A stretch of DNA of 64,000 nucleotides. Source: Roseivivax sediminis. GTDB taxonomy: Bacteria > Pseudomonadota > Alphaproteobacteria > Rhodobacterales > Rhodobacteraceae. The stretch spans positions 186,001 to 250,000 of the forward strand of contig NZ_FOMS01000002.1 of NCBI RefSeq assembly GCF_900112685.1. Direction: 5' to 3'. A program made the translations under genes and the position numbers. Each line of letters begins with the position of its first letter. Position 1 is the first letter of the stretch. The notes beneath the pieces are model-generated. The model saw nothing but the letters and a program-made list of their open reading frames with translations. It was not told the DNA's origin and did not search any database. Of this stretch, positions 1 through 9,474 are shown in pieces.

Positions 1-24
1 CGCGCCGTCACCGTCATCCGAACG

Positions 25-54
25 AAAAAGGGAGGCCCGGCGGCCTCCCTTTGA
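25..54 (-). terminator. Rho-independent terminator of the infB operon
   Basis: Perfect 8-bp stem (30-37 with 42-49, gggaggcc/ggcctccc), extended by three A-T pairs, with a 4-nt loop. Read on the minus strand it is followed by five T residues. It lies just downstream of the infB stop codon and fits as the end of the rimP-nusA-ylxR-infB transcript. Confidence 0.85.
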
Positions 55-78
55 AGTTTCTTCCGATCGCACTGCCCG

Positions 79-2604
79 TCACTGGAGCGTGCGGACCACC
101 TCTTCGCGAGTGAAGATTTCGATCACGTCGTCCTTGCGCACGTCGTCGTAGTTCTCGAACGCCATGCCGCATTCCTGGCCGGAGATGACCTCGGACACCT
201 CGTCCTTGAAGCGCTTGAGCGTCTTCAGGGTACCTTCGTGGATCACCACGTCGTCGCGCAGGAGGCGCACGCCGGCCGAGCGGCGCGCCACGCCCTCGGT
301 GACGAGGCAGCCCGCCACGGTGCCGACACCGGAGACGCGGAAGGTTTCCAGGATCTTGGCGTAGCCGATGAAGTTCTCGCGCACCTCGTTGGACAGAAGA
401 CCCGAAGCCGCCGCTTTCACGTCGTCAACGAGGTCGTAGATCACCGAGTAGTAGCGGATCTCCACGCCCTTCTGGTTGGCGCTGTTGCGGGCCGAGGCAT
501 TGGCCCGGACGTTGAAGCCCAGGATCGGCGCCCCGGACGCTTCGGCGAGGCCGACGTCGGTCTCGGTGATCGCGCCCACACCGTAGTGCAGCACGCGCAC
601 GCGAACCTCGTCGTTGCCCACCTTCTCGAGCGCCTGGACGATCGCCTCGGCAGAGCCCTGCACGTCGGCCTTCACGAGCACGGGCAGCTCGGCCACGTTC
701 TCGTCTTCCTTGGCCTTCTGCATCAGCGCCTCGAGCGTCGTCGCCGCGCCGGCTGCCGCGCGCTTGTCCTTCGCGGCCTGCTGGCGGTACTCGGCGATCT
801 CGCGCGCCTGCGCCTCGGTCTCGACCACGTTCAGCACGTCGCCGGCCTCGGGCGTGCCGTTGAGGCCCAGGACCTCCACGGGCACGGAGGGACCGGCCTC
901 CTTCACGCGTTCGCCCTGATCGTTCTCCATGGCGCGGACCTTGCCCCACTGCTCGCCCACGACGAAGATGTCGCCCTGTTTGAGCGTGCCCTTCTGGACC
1001 AGCACGGTCGCGACGGGGCCGCGGCCCACGTCGAGTTGCGCCTCGATCACGGCGCCCTGCGCCGCGCGGTCGGGGTTGGCCTTGAGCTCGAGGATCTCGG
1101 CCTGCAGCGCGATCGCTTCCAGCAGGTCGTCGAGCCCCTTGCCGGAGATCGCGGAAACCTCGATGTCCTGCACGTCGCCGGACATCTCTTCGACGACCAC
1201 TTCGTGTTGGAGAAGGTCGGTGCGCACCTTGGTCGGGTTCGCCTCGGGCTTGTCGCACTTGTTGATGGCGATGATCATCGGCACGCCGGCGGCCTTGGCG
1301 TGATTGATCGCCTCGATGGTCTGCGGCATCACCGCGTCGTCCGCGGCCACCACCAGTACCACGATATCCGTCACCTGCGCCCCGCGGGAGCGCATGGAGG
1401 TGAACGCCGCGTGGCCTGGCGTGTCGAGGAAGGTCAGCGTCGCACCGGTCGAGGGATCGGCCACCTGGTAGGCGCCGATATGCTGGGTGATGCCGCCGGC
1501 CTCGCCCGAGACCACCTTGGTCTTGCGGATCGCGTCGAGCAGAGAGGTCTTACCGTGGTCGACATGGCCCATGATCGTGATGATCGGGGCGCGCGGCTTC
1601 ATGTCCTCGGACCGGTCCTCGACCGTCTCGATGACCTGTTCCACGTCGGCGTCGGACACGCGCGTGACGTGGTGGCCGAATTCCTCGATGATCAGTTCTG
1701 CGGTGTCGGCGTCGATGGTCTGGTTCTGCGTCGCCATAACGCCGTTCTGCATCAGCGCCTTCACCACGTCGCCGACGCGCTCGGCCATCCGGTTGGCCAG
1801 TTCGGCCACCGTGATCGCCTCGGGCAGCTGCACGTCGCGCGTTACCTTCTCGCGGCTCACCGGGCCGCCCATCGCCTTCTGGCGCGCACGCTCCTGCTTG
1901 CGCTTCATCGCGGCCATGGACTTCTGCCGGCCGCCTTCGCCGCCGCCGGTGAGCGCCTGGTTCACGGTCAGCTTGCCGGTGCGCCGGCCGCCGTCGCCAC
2001 GGCCCTTTCCGCCGCGGCCGCGATCCTCGCGCTCGCGCTCGGCCTTGCGGGGCGCGTCGGCCGGTTTCGGCGCGCCGCCGGGGCCGCCGGCCGGGCGCGC
2101 CGCGCCACGGGCGGACGGCTGTTCTGCCGGCGCTGCGGGGGCCTCGGAGGCCTTCTTCGCGGCCTCGGCTTCCTCGCGCTTCTTGCGCTCTTCCTCTTCG
2201 GCCTTGGCCTTGGCACGTTCCTCGGCCTCGCGCTGTTCGCGCTCTTTTTGTTCCTTCTCGGCGCGCATGCGCTCGCGTTCGGCGGCGCGGGCCTTTTCCT
2301 CGGCCTCGCGCTGAGCGGCTTCGTCCGCCTCGCGCGCCTTGGCCGCCTGCAGCGCCTTCAGACGGCGCTCCATCTCCGCATCGGAGATGCCCGCAGGGCG
2401 CTTGCCGCCGCTGCCGCCCGGCGTGCCCTGACCGCCCGCACCGCCCTTGCCGGCGCCCGGCTTGGGCGCGCTGACATTGCGCTTGCGCTTGGTCTCCACC
2501 ACGACGTTCTTGGTGCGTCCGTGGCTGAAGCTCTGCTTCACGTTCCCCGACCGAGGCCCGCCACCACGTACACCCAAAGTCTTCTTGCCGTCTTGGTCGC
2601 TCAT
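79..2604 (-). CDS. infB: Translation initiation factor IF-2
   Basis: IF-2 is the GTPase that places initiator fMet-tRNA on the 30S subunit and promotes subunit joining. The 841-residue product has an IF-2-associated N-terminus, then a long charged, low-complexity linker rich in Ala/Glu/Lys/Arg, then the GTPase domain. Visible motifs are G1 GHVDHGKT (about 346-353), DTPGH (394-398) and NKCD (448-451), followed by the elongation-factor-like C-terminal domains. The start at 2604 is preceded by AAGGA at a suitable distance; the reading frame stays open upstream, but that extension overlaps ylxR and is not IF-2-like. It is the last gene of the operon and is followed by a strong terminator. Confidence 0.98.
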   Translation of the reverse strand: MSDQDGKKTLGVRGGGPRSGNVKQSFSHGRTKNVVVETKRKRNVSAPKPGAGKGGAGGQGTPGGSGGKRPAGISDAEMERRLKALQAAKAREADEAAQREAEEKARAAERERMRAEKEQKEREQREAEERAKAKAEEEERKKREEAEAAKKASEAPAAPAEQPSARGAARPAGGPGGAPKPADAPRKAEREREDRGRGGKGRGDGGRRTGKLTVNQALTGGGEGGRQKSMAAMKRKQERARQKAMGGPVSREKVTRDVQLPEAITVAELANRMAERVGDVVKALMQNGVMATQNQTIDADTAELIIEEFGHHVTRVSDADVEQVIETVEDRSEDMKPRAPIITIMGHVDHGKTSLLDAIRKTKVVSGEAGGITQHIGAYQVADPSTGATLTFLDTPGHAAFTSMRSRGAQVTDIVVLVVAADDAVMPQTIEAINHAKAAGVPMIIAINKCDKPEANPTKVRTDLLQHEVVVEEMSGDVQDIEVSAISGKGLDDLLEAIALQAEILELKANPDRAAQGAVIEAQLDVGRGPVATVLVQKGTLKQGDIFVVGEQWGKVRAMENDQGERVKEAGPSVPVEVLGLNGTPEAGDVLNVVETEAQAREIAEYRQQAAKDKRAAAGAATTLEALMQKAKEDENVAELPVLVKADVQGSAEAIVQALEKVGNDEVRVRVLHYGVGAITETDVGLAEASGAPILGFNVRANASARNSANQKGVEIRYYSVIYDLVDDVKAAASGLLSNEVRENFIGYAKILETFRVSGVGTVAGCLVTEGVARRSAGVRLLRDDVVIHEGTLKTLKRFKDEVSEVISGQECGMAFENYDDVRKDDVIEIFTREEVVRTLQ

Positions 2605-2612
2605 AAAGTCTC

Positions 2613-3260
2613 TTATCCTTCCCGGCGGACCCTGCCGCCGACTGTCGCACCCTCGGTCGAGGCGACCGGTGCGATGCGCAGGCCCTTCAGACGCAGGGCC
2701 TCGTCTACAATACGATTCGTGAGTCCGCCAGCGCCGAGCGCTGCGTGTATCACAGTTTCGCGGCCAAAGGCCAATCCCAGCTCGTCTGCGGTGAGCCAAC
2801 CGATATACGTTCCGAAATGCGGGGTCGAAAGCTTGGACTTGCCGCGGCTCGAGCCATCCTCTGCCTGGATCAGGACGCGCGCCTCTTCCTTCTGGAGCAT
2901 GTCCTTGACCTTCTCGTAGCCCGCGACGGCATCCCCGGACTTGCGCGACAGCGAGATCAGGTTGATCAGCCGCGCCGCGACCTGCCGCTCGACCTCTTCG
3001 GCGAGGCCCTCGGGCACCGATACCTTCGCCTTGGCGGCGCGGGCGAAGAGGTTCTTCTTTGCCGCGCGTTCGATCGCGGTGCGGTCGGCGGCCACCCAGA
3101 TCCCGCGGCCCGGCAGCTTGCCCGCGATGTCTGGTACGATGGCCGCGTCCGGGCCGACAACGAAGCGCACGAGACCGTGGCGCGGCTGCACCTCGCCGGT
3201 GGCGATGCACTTGCGCTCGGGGCCCTCGGGCCGCTCCTTGTCTTGTCCGCCACGGGTCAT
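2613..3260 (-). CDS. YlxR-family RNA-binding protein (DUF448 plus L7Ae-like domain)
   Basis: 215-residue protein between nusA and infB, the usual position for the YlxR/DUF448 family. The N-terminal part carries the family signature: ERKCIATGE, then the RFVVGPD and PGRGIWV segments (about residues 15-65). The C-terminal part (from about 85, with [16 protein letters not shown]) resembles the L7Ae/L30e RNA-binding fold often fused in alphaproteobacteria. The start at 3260 lies 10 nt after the nusA stop; GGAGG overlaps the nusA end but is rather far (about 15 nt). A longer start at 3323 would overlap nusA by about 53 nt and is less likely. Role inferred from family: RNA binding linked to transcription/translation. 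Confidence 0.9.
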   Translation of the reverse strand: MTRGGQDKERPEGPERKCIATGEVQPRHGLVRFVVGPDAAIVPDIAGKLPGRGIWVAADRTAIERAAKKNLFARAAKAKVSVPEGLAEEVERQVAARLINLISLSRKSGDAVAGYEKVKDMLQKEEARVLIQAEDGSSRGKSKLSTPHFGTYIGWLTADELGLAFGRETVIHAALGAGGLTNRIVDEALRLKGLRIAPVASTEGATVGGRVRREG

Positions 3261-3270
3261 GCGGTCTGGC

Positions 3271-4884
3271 TCACGCCTCCTCGGTTTCGTCGGGTTCTTC
3301 GTCTTCCTCGGCTTCGGACTCAAGCTCGGTCGGATCGACCCAGCCCAGAAGCACGCGCGCGGTCATCACCATGGTCTGCGCCTCTTCGAGGCCGACATCG
3401 AAGGGTTCGAGAAGTCCGTCGTCCTTGACCCGTTGGCCGTCGACCGTGGTCCAGCCGCCCGCGAGTTCCCAGTCGGCGCAGGTCGCGAAATCCTCGAGCG
3501 TCTTGATGCCGTCCTTCGCGAGCGCTTCCACCATTTGGGGGGTGAGGCCCTCGAAGTCAATGAGGCTGTCCTCCGCGCCGAGCGCGCGGGCATTGTCGAG
3601 AGCGGCTTTCGCCTGCGCCTCCAGCACGTCGCGGGCGCGGGCCTGCAATTCCTCGGCGGTATCGTCGTCGACGCCGTCGATCACCGTCAGTTCGTCGATC
3701 TCCACGTAGGCGACCTCTTCGAGGTTGGTGAAGCCTTCGGCGACCAGAAGCTGGGCGAAGAACTCGTCGAGGTCGAGCGTGTCCATGAAGAGCTTGGTGC
3801 GCTCCTCGAACTCCGCCTGGCGGCGCTTCGACTCTTCTTCCTCGGTCATTATGTCGATGTCGAGGCCGGTGAGCTGCGAGGCGAGGCGCACGTTCTGGCC
3901 GCGGCGGCCGATGGCCAGCGACAGCTGCTCGTCCGGCACCACGACCTCGATCCGCTCGGCGTCCTCGTCGAGAACGACCTTGGAGACCTCGGCGGGTTGC
4001 AGCGCGTTTACGAGGAAGGTCGGCATGTCCTCGTTCCACGGGATGATGTCGATCTTCTCGCCCTGAAGCTCGTTTACCACAGCCTGAACGCGGCTGCCGC
4101 GCATACCGACGCAGGCGCCCACCGGGTCGATGGAGCCGTCATAGGAGATGACGCCGATCTTCGCGCGGCTGCCGGGGTCGCGGGCCACGGCCTTGATCTC
4201 GATGATGCCGTCGTAGATCTCGGGCACTTCCATCTTGAAGAGCTCGGCCATGAATTCCGGCGCGGTGCGCGACAGGAAGATCTGCGGGCCACGGGTCTCG
4301 CGGCGGACGTCCTTGATGTAGCAGCGGATGCGGTCGTTGGGGCGGTACGCCTCGCGGCCGATCTTCTCGTTGCGGCGCAGGATGCCTTCGCCACGGCCGA
4401 TATCGACGATGACGTTGCCGTATTCCTCGCGCTTGACGACGCCGTTGATGATCGTGCCGGCGCGGTCCTTGAATTCCTCGAACTGGCGGTCGCGCTCGGC
4501 CTCGCGGACCTTCTGCAGGATAACCTGCTTGGCCGATTGCGCGGCGATGCGGCCCATCTCCACCGGGGGAACTTCCTCGATGTACTGGTCGCCAACCTTG
4601 GGATCGGCGAGGTACTGCTTGGCCTGCTCCACGGTCAGCTCGGCCTGGTAGTTCTCGAGCTCCTCGTCCTCGACCACGGTGCGCACGCGGGTGAAGGTCG
4701 CGCGGCCGGTCTTGCGGTCGATCGACACGCGGATGTCCATCTCGGAGCCGTAGCGGCTCTTGGCGGCGCGGGCGAGGCTCTCCTCCATGGCTTCGACCAC
4801 CAGCGCGGGGTCGATCATCTTCTCGCGCGCGACCGCCTCGGCGGTCTGCAGAAGCTCCAGCTGGTTGGCGGAGGTGATGGCCAT
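3271..4884 (-). CDS. nusA: Transcription termination/antitermination factor NusA
   Basis: NusA binds RNA polymerase and nascent RNA and controls pausing, termination and antitermination. The 537-residue product has the N-terminal polymerase-binding domain (1 to about 125), an S1 domain (about 130-200), two KH domains (with [10 protein letters not shown] and [13 protein letters not shown]), and a C-terminal part with two acidic helix-hairpin-helix repeats. The last 20 residues are almost all acidic. Length and domain order are typical of alphaproteobacteria. It sits between rimP and ylxR with almost no spacing, so co-transcription is expected. Confidence 0.98.
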   Translation of the reverse strand: MAITSANQLELLQTAEAVAREKMIDPALVVEAMEESLARAAKSRYGSEMDIRVSIDRKTGRATFTRVRTVVEDEELENYQAELTVEQAKQYLADPKVGDQYIEEVPPVEMGRIAAQSAKQVILQKVREAERDRQFEEFKDRAGTIINGVVKREEYGNVIVDIGRGEGILRRNEKIGREAYRPNDRIRCYIKDVRRETRGPQIFLSRTAPEFMAELFKMEVPEIYDGIIEIKAVARDPGSRAKIGVISYDGSIDPVGACVGMRGSRVQAVVNELQGEKIDIIPWNEDMPTFLVNALQPAEVSKVVLDEDAERIEVVVPDEQLSLAIGRRGQNVRLASQLTGLDIDIMTEEEESKRRQAEFEERTKLFMDTLDLDEFFAQLLVAEGFTNLEEVAYVEIDELTVIDGVDDDTAEELQARARDVLEAQAKAALDNARALGAEDSLIDFEGLTPQMVEALAKDGIKTLEDFATCADWELAGGWTTVDGQRVKDDGLLEPFDVGLEEAQTMVMTARVLLGWVDPTELESEAEEDEEPDETEEA

Positions 4885-4889
4885 TCTTG

Positions 4890-5474
4890 TTACTCCTCTT
4901 GCGCGGCGTCGTCGGCCGCGATCTCGTCGAATTTCGTCTCGTCCAGGTCCTCGGGAACGGTGCCGGCGGCCTTGCGGGCCTTGAGCATCTCGCGGATGAG
5001 TTCGTCGGTCATCACCAGCTTGGCATCGGCGAGCCAGTCGAATTGCAGCCCGATGGTGCCTTCCTCCACGTTGACGAGCACCTCGCCGTCCTCGACCCCG
5101 GCGAGCACCCCCTTGAAGCGCTTGCGCCCGTCGATGAGCTCATGCGTCTCCAGCTTGGCCTCGTAGCCCTCGAACGTGTCGAAATCCTTCAGGCGGGTCA
5201 GCGGGCGGTCGATGCCGGGCGAGCCGACCTCGAGCGTGTAGGTGTCCAGGATCGGGTCCTCGACGTCGAGCACGGCCGAGAGCGCCGTGGAGATCTCGGC
5301 GCAATCGTCGACCTCGATCCCGCCGCCGGGGCGTTCGGCCATGATCTGCAAAAGCGGGCTCTTGCCGCCCTGGAGGCGGATGCGGACCAGCTCGAAGCCC
5401 ATGTCCTCGATCGTGGGGGTCACGATCTCGGCCAGGCGTCGGTCCATGGCGGTCTTGGCGATCAGGTCTGACAT
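4890..5474 (-). CDS. rimP: Ribosome maturation factor RimP
   Basis: RimP assists 30S subunit maturation. The 194-residue protein begins [13 protein letters not shown] and contains the family segments [28 protein letters not shown] and [12 protein letters not shown]. Upstream in-frame Met codons give a Cys/Pro-rich extension unlike the family, so the start at 5474 is chosen. It is the first gene of the nusA/infB operon and only 5 nt separate it from nusA. Confidence 0.95.
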   Translation of the reverse strand: MSDLIAKTAMDRRLAEIVTPTIEDMGFELVRIRLQGGKSPLLQIMAERPGGGIEVDDCAEISTALSAVLDVEDPILDTYTLEVGSPGIDRPLTRLKDFDTFEGYEAKLETHELIDGRKRFKGVLAGVEDGEVLVNVEEGTIGLQFDWLADAKLVMTDELIREMLKARKAAGTVPEDLDETKFDEIAADDAAQEE

Positions 5475-5527
5475 GACGGTCTCGCGGCTTCGGGTTACGG
5501 GCGGCCCGGCGCACGGGCACAAAAAAA

Positions 5528-5542
5528 CGGGCACGCGGCCCG
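5528..5542 (-). promoter_or_regulatory. Hairpin plus T-tract in the rimP leader (possible attenuator)
   Basis: On the minus strand a short GC hairpin (cgggc/gcccg with 5-nt loop) is followed at once by seven T residues (A7 at 5521-5527 on the plus strand), about 50 nt upstream of the rimP start. It could attenuate the rimP-nusA-infB transcript, whose E. coli counterpart is controlled by NusA in its leader, or end an upstream transcript from the crotonase-like gene. Only the structure is seen; the role is inferred. Confidence 0.4.
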
Positions 5543-5813
5543 CCTGACGTATCCGGTGGTGCTTCGGACCAGAGCCCGACGCGCCGCTGTTGAGCGGGAT
5601 ATACGGGGCGCGGGCCGAGTCTGCAAGGGGATTCCGTGCGCGGGGGTGGGCAGATTGCCCACGCTACGGGGGGGCGGTGCGGGTGAGGGGGCGTCCGCAG
5701 AGCCGCGCGGACCGGCTCGGGACACGCCGAAGGCTGCTGAGGGGAGAGGGCGATCGCCTTCCAGCCGGCGACAATTTCTCAGAGCCTCACGCTGATCGGC
5801 CCGGAACCAAGCC

Positions 5814-5994
5814 GAAGGCGCCGGGCCAGCGTCATGCGCGCATCGCATGCCCCCGGCATGACCCGTCCCGGCGGGTCGGCGCTTTGTCACTCGTTTGCGA
5901 CGTTCGGAGGACGGAGGGGCGTGGCTGGCATAAAGCGCAGACTTCGAAGGTCAGGAAGCGCCGACCCACGGGCCGGCGCTGGCCCGGCGCCTTC
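5814..5994. repeat. Long-armed palindromic repeat, copy 1
   Basis: Two perfect 18-nt arms (5814-5831 and 5977-5994; gaaggcgccgggccagcg and its reverse complement) enclose 145 nt. A nested 12-nt inverted repeat (5873-5884 with 5955-5966) lies inside. The core at 5930-5952 starts ATAAAGCGCAGAC and is nearly identical to the core of the element at 27649-27801, whose arms also begin GAAGG(T)GCCGGG. The two are therefore members of one dispersed family, here downstream of the crotonase-like gene. No coding potential is evident. Confidence 0.75.
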
Positions 5995-6025
5995 TGGCCG
6001 GCGGCTGAAACCCGGCAAGATCTCC

Positions 6026-6655
6026 TCAGCCGATCATCGCCTTGATCGCCTGCGCGTGGCGTGGCTCCGCGGCGGCGACGTCGGCCGCCAGATCCCGTGC
6101 CGTGTCCATGAGGGCGTCCGGCGCCACGATCCGGTCGATCAGGCCCCAGCCCTGCGCCTCTTCCACTGTGATCTTCGCCCCGGCCATCAGCAGCAGCCGC
6201 GCCCGCGACGGGCCGACCAGCGCCTTCAGGCGGCCGGGATCGGAGGGCTGCGGCAGGAAACCCATCTTCATCACCGGGTAGAACAGCTTCGCCCCCGGCA
6301 CCGCGATGCGCAGATCGCAAGCCAGCGCCATCCCCATGGCGCCGCCCGCCAGCGTGCCGTTCAGCGCCGCGATGGTCAGCCCCGGATGCGCCGCGACGGC
6401 GCCGGAGACCCGTTCCCAGAGCGGAGAGGTGGCAAGACCGGCCTTTGCCGCGTCGAGGTCCATGCCTGCGGAGAAAACGGTGCCCGCCCCGGTGATCACG
6501 AGCCCGCGCGCGCCGCGCCCGGCCAGCATATCTTCGCTCGCCATCTCTGCCGCCTCGGCCAGAGCGCGCAGCATCTCCGCGGTCACCGCATTCGCCTTCT
6601 CGGCGCGGTCGAGCGTCAGGATGCGGAGCGCGCCGTCGTCGGCGGTTCGGATCAC
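6026..6655 (-). CDS. Enoyl-CoA hydratase/isomerase-like protein (divergent crotonase fold)
   Basis: 209-residue member of the crotonase superfamily. It keeps the oxyanion-hole segments (GTVFSAGMDLDAAK; NGTLAGGAMGMALACDLRIA), but the two catalytic glutamates of true enoyl-CoA hydratases are missing: the usual GGxCELA is GGAMGMA and the usual PExxLG is YPVMKMG. It may therefore catalyse a different CoA-ester reaction. The GTG start at 6655 overlaps the stop of the upstream SDR gene (GTGA), so the pair is translationally coupled. Confidence 0.85.
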   Translation of the reverse strand: MIRTADDGALRILTLDRAEKANAVTAEMLRALAEAAEMASEDMLAGRGARGLVITGAGTVFSAGMDLDAAKAGLATSPLWERVSGAVAAHPGLTIAALNGTLAGGAMGMALACDLRIAVPGAKLFYPVMKMGFLPQPSDPGRLKALVGPSRARLLLMAGAKITVEEAQGWGLIDRIVAPDALMDTARDLAADVAAAEPRHAQAIKAMIG

Positions 6656-7404
6656 GACAGGCCGACCTTGCCCCGGATTTCCGGATCGCGCAGCGAGATC
6701 TCGTCGCCGAGATAGCTGTCGGCGGCGTCCGAGCACATCCAGAGCAACGCCTCGGCCACCCATTCGGGCGGGATGTGGTCGGACCAGTCCAGGCGGCTGA
6801 TCGGATTGACGCCCGAGGCCTTGATCTCGCGCTGCATCTGGGTGGCCACGGTGCCGGGCGACAACGAAAGCGCGCGGATGCCGCGCTCGCGGTTTTCCTT
6901 GTCGGCCATGCGGGTGAGCATCAGCGCCCCCGCCTTGGAGGCGCAGTAATGCGACCAGGCCTCCACCGGCCCGTGAGCGGCGCCCGATCCTATGGTCAGG
7001 ACCGTGCCGCCGCCCTGTTCCAGCATCTCCGGCAGTACCGCGCGCATGCCGTGAAAGACACCCTTGAGGTTGATGTCGATGACCTGGCCCCAGCTTTCGG
7101 GATCGGCCTCGGCCATATGCGCGATGGGTTCGATCACGCCGGCGTTGTTGATCAGCACGTCGATCCGGCCGAAGGCGGTGACGCAGTTGCGGACCGCGTG
7201 CTCGACCTCCCAGTAGCGCGAGATGTCGCAGGGGATCGCGACGGCCTGGTCGCCGCCGATCTCTCCGGCGAGGTCGGCCACTGCCTCGGCGCTTCGTGCC
7301 ACCAGAGCCACCTTCGCGCCCGCCTTGGCGAAGCGCCGCGCCGCCGCCGCGCCGATGCCCCGGCTCGCGCCCGTGATCATCGCCACCTTGCCCGTCATGT
7401 CCAT
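6652..7404 (-). CDS. Short-chain dehydrogenase/reductase (SDR)
   Basis: 250-residue classical SDR: the nucleotide-binding TGASRGIG motif is near the N-terminus, NNAG is at about 85-90, a catalytic Ser sits in TIGSGAA, and YCASK provides the Tyr/Lys pair. Substrate unknown. Start at 7404 (MDMTGKVA) has AAGGGAG upstream. The downstream crotonase-like gene overlaps its stop, suggesting the two act on the same, probably acyl-CoA or carbonyl, substrate pool. Confidence 0.92.
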   Translation of the reverse strand: MDMTGKVAMITGASRGIGAAAARRFAKAGAKVALVARSAEAVADLAGEIGGDQAVAIPCDISRYWEVEHAVRNCVTAFGRIDVLINNAGVIEPIAHMAEADPESWGQVIDINLKGVFHGMRAVLPEMLEQGGGTVLTIGSGAAHGPVEAWSHYCASKAGALMLTRMADKENRERGIRALSLSPGTVATQMQREIKASGVNPISRLDWSDHIPPEWVAEALLWMCSDAADSYLGDEISLRDPEIRGKVGLS

Positions 7405-7541
7405 GTCGTGGCGCTCCCTTGATATGTCGACACTTTTGTTAATGCCGCGACCCGGGGCGGTCCAGCCCCTTGACCGTGCCCGGCCCGCGTCGGAAGGTCC
7501 GCGCGACAAAACGTTCGAGTTGCAACCGAAAGGATCCGTCG

Positions 7542-9098
7542 ATGCGCCGCCGTTCCGCCCTTCTTCGCGCGACCGCAGGGCTCGCGCTGACCGCGGCCGC
7601 CGGTCCGGCCGCCGCCGACGTCACTCCGGCCGAGGTCTGGGCCAACCTGTCGGACTACATGCAGAACGCCGGATACGAGGTCGAGGCGACGCAGGAGGAG
7701 ACCGCGGACGGCCTGCGCGTCAGCGACATCGTGATGACCCTTCCGGTGGTTGCGGACGAGGCCGAGGGTGCGGAGGGCGAGGTGTCCATCCGCATCGACC
7801 AGATCGTGTTGACCGGCGAGGACGACGGCACCGTGACGGTGACGCTGCCCGACGCGATCCCGATCGAGCTGACGGGCGACGGCGACGACATGCCCGAGCG
7901 GATGCTGATCGAGACGTCGTCGCCGGATTTCGAGATGAGCGTCTCGGGCACGCCCGAGGATCTCGTCTACGACTACGCGGCCGGCAGCTACGAGCTCCGG
8001 CTGGCGGAGCTGGTGATCGACGGCGAGCCGGTCGGCCGCGACGATACCTCCGGGCAGATGCGGCTCGAAGCGATGTCGGGCCGCATGCGGGTCGCCTCCG
8101 AGGACGGCGGCCAGAGGGTCGAGCAGGAGACCAGCGCGGACACGCTGACCTACGATGTCGCCGCCGTGAGCCCCGAGTCCGAGCCGGGCGCGGAGGAGAC
8201 ATTCACGATGGCCGGCCGGGCGGCGGACGTGACGCTGGACGGAAGCTGGTGGGCGCCGGAGGGGTGGGACCCCAACGACATGGCCGCGATGCTGGAGGCC
8301 GGGTTCAGCGTCGATGCGGCGATGTCCTATCGCGATGGCTCCACCCAGTTTTCCTTTTCCGGTCCGGAGGGCGAGGGCTCGGGCCAGAGCGTCGCGGACC
8401 GTGGCGTGTTCAGCATGGCGCTGTCCGAGAGCGGCATGGCGATCGAACTCGACGCCGAGGGCGTGGCCTACGCGGCAACCGGCCCGGATCTGCCGTTCCC
8501 GGTGACCGCGGAAATGTCGCGCGCGGGCTTTCGCATGGAGATGCCCCTTGCCGAATCCGAGGAGCCGCGTCCCTTCGGCCTGGGGCTGCGGCTGACCGAT
8601 GTCGCGGTATCGGATACGCTGTGGAGCCTTATGGACCCGTCGGGCGCGCTGCCGCGCGATCCGGCCAACCTGGTGCTGGATCTTAGCGGCACGGCGACGG
8701 CGTTCGCGAACCTGCTCGACCCCGAGGCGATGGCCCGGCTGGAGCGTTCCGGCGGCATGCCCGGGGAGATCAACTCGCTCGAGATCGAGGAGCTGCGCCT
8801 GAGCGCGGTCGGCGCGGAACTGACCGGCGAGGGGGCGTTCACCTTCGACAATTCGGACATGGAGAGCTTCGATGGCGTGCCGGCGCCCGAGGGCGAGGCG
8901 ACGCTGCGGCTGAGCGGGGCGGACGGGCTGATCGACACGCTGGTGGAGCTCGGCTTCATCGGCCAGGAAGAGGCGATGGGCGCGCGCATGATGATGTCGA
9001 TGTTCACCGTCCCGGGCGACGCGGAGGATACGCTCACCTCCACGATCGAGATCAATGACGAGGGCCAGATCCGCGCCAACGGCCAGCGTATCCGCTGA
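7542..9098 (+). CDS. Secreted DUF2125 family protein
   Basis: 518-residue protein with a typical signal peptide (MRRRSALLRATAGLALTAAAGPAAA, about residues 1-25) and no further membrane segments. The rest is acidic and beta-rich with repeated short strands, as in the alphaproteobacterial DUF2125 family of periplasmic proteins of unknown function. AAAGGA precedes the start at 7542; the upstream in-frame Met gives a non-signal extension and is rejected. Monocistronic and divergent from the SDR gene. Confidence 0.82.
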   Translation: MRRRSALLRATAGLALTAAAGPAAADVTPAEVWANLSDYMQNAGYEVEATQEETADGLRVSDIVMTLPVVADEAEGAEGEVSIRIDQIVLTGEDDGTVTVTLPDAIPIELTGDGDDMPERMLIETSSPDFEMSVSGTPEDLVYDYAAGSYELRLAELVIDGEPVGRDDTSGQMRLEAMSGRMRVASEDGGQRVEQETSADTLTYDVAAVSPESEPGAEETFTMAGRAADVTLDGSWWAPEGWDPNDMAAMLEAGFSVDAAMSYRDGSTQFSFSGPEGEGSGQSVADRGVFSMALSESGMAIELDAEGVAYAATGPDLPFPVTAEMSRAGFRMEMPLAESEEPRPFGLGLRLTDVAVSDTLWSLMDPSGALPRDPANLVLDLSGTATAFANLLDPEAMARLERSGGMPGEINSLEIEELRLSAVGAELTGEGAFTFDNSDMESFDGVPAPEGEATLRLSGADGLIDTLVELGFIGQEEAMGARMMMSMFTVPGDAEDTLTSTIEINDEGQIRANGQRIR

Positions 9099-9474
9099 AG
9101 CGGGCCGTTCGGGGAGGAGGCCAATCGCCGTGTGGTTCGGTGCCTGCTTCGGACGGCGCACCCGCGCGGACTTCAAGCCCGCAGGCCGCTGCGGAGGTCG
9201 TGCCGAAGCAGTTGCCATAAAGCGCTGCTGCTCGTCGGTCTGGATCTCGGGCCCGCAGCCCGACGCTGCGCGGGTCGGTGCCCGGTACGACCGGAGGCCT
9301 TGCGCAGGTTAGCCGGACGGCTGCTCTTGGGGCGGCCCCCCTCACAGTGACCCAGCGTCCATTCCCGAAAATGAACTCGAGTCCCGCTCGACAACCAAGC
9401 GCCGGCCACCCCGGGCCGGCGCTTTCAGGACACGGTGATGTCCGCAGTTTGCGGCGGACCCGCCGCCGCCGATC
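9099..9474. other. Intergenic region with no gene
   Basis: About 375 nt between two convergent genes. It contains a string CATAAAGCGC near 9216 that resembles part of the palindromic-repeat core found at 5930 and 27711, but no matching arms were found. The only strong structure is the hairpin at 9397-9424. Confidence 0.5.
9397..9424. terminator. Bidirectional hairpin between convergent genes
   Basis: Perfect 11-bp stem (aagcgccggcc 9397-9407 with ggccggcgctt 9414-9424) and 6-nt loop, between the DUF2125 gene (plus) and the export lipoprotein gene (minus). The stem ends supply the short T run on each strand. Works structurally as a terminator for both directions. Confidence 0.65.

Larger units (their letters stand above)
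5475..6025. other. Intergenic region between rimP and the crotonase-like gene
   Basis: About 550 nt without a credible gene. It holds the rimP leader hairpin (5528-5542), a small hairpin gtgggca/tgcccac (5646-5662), and the palindromic repeat (5814-5994). Open frames here are non-coding shadows of GC-rich sequence. The rimP operon promoter must lie in this stretch, but no clear -35/-10 pair was identified. Confidence 0.6.

Noticed and set aside
238-2919. 893-codon open frame on the plus strand opposite infB
   Set aside because: Antisense shadow of the infB and ylxR genes in high-GC DNA; composition is His/Arg/Leu-rich and no family is recognised, whereas the minus strand encodes IF-2.
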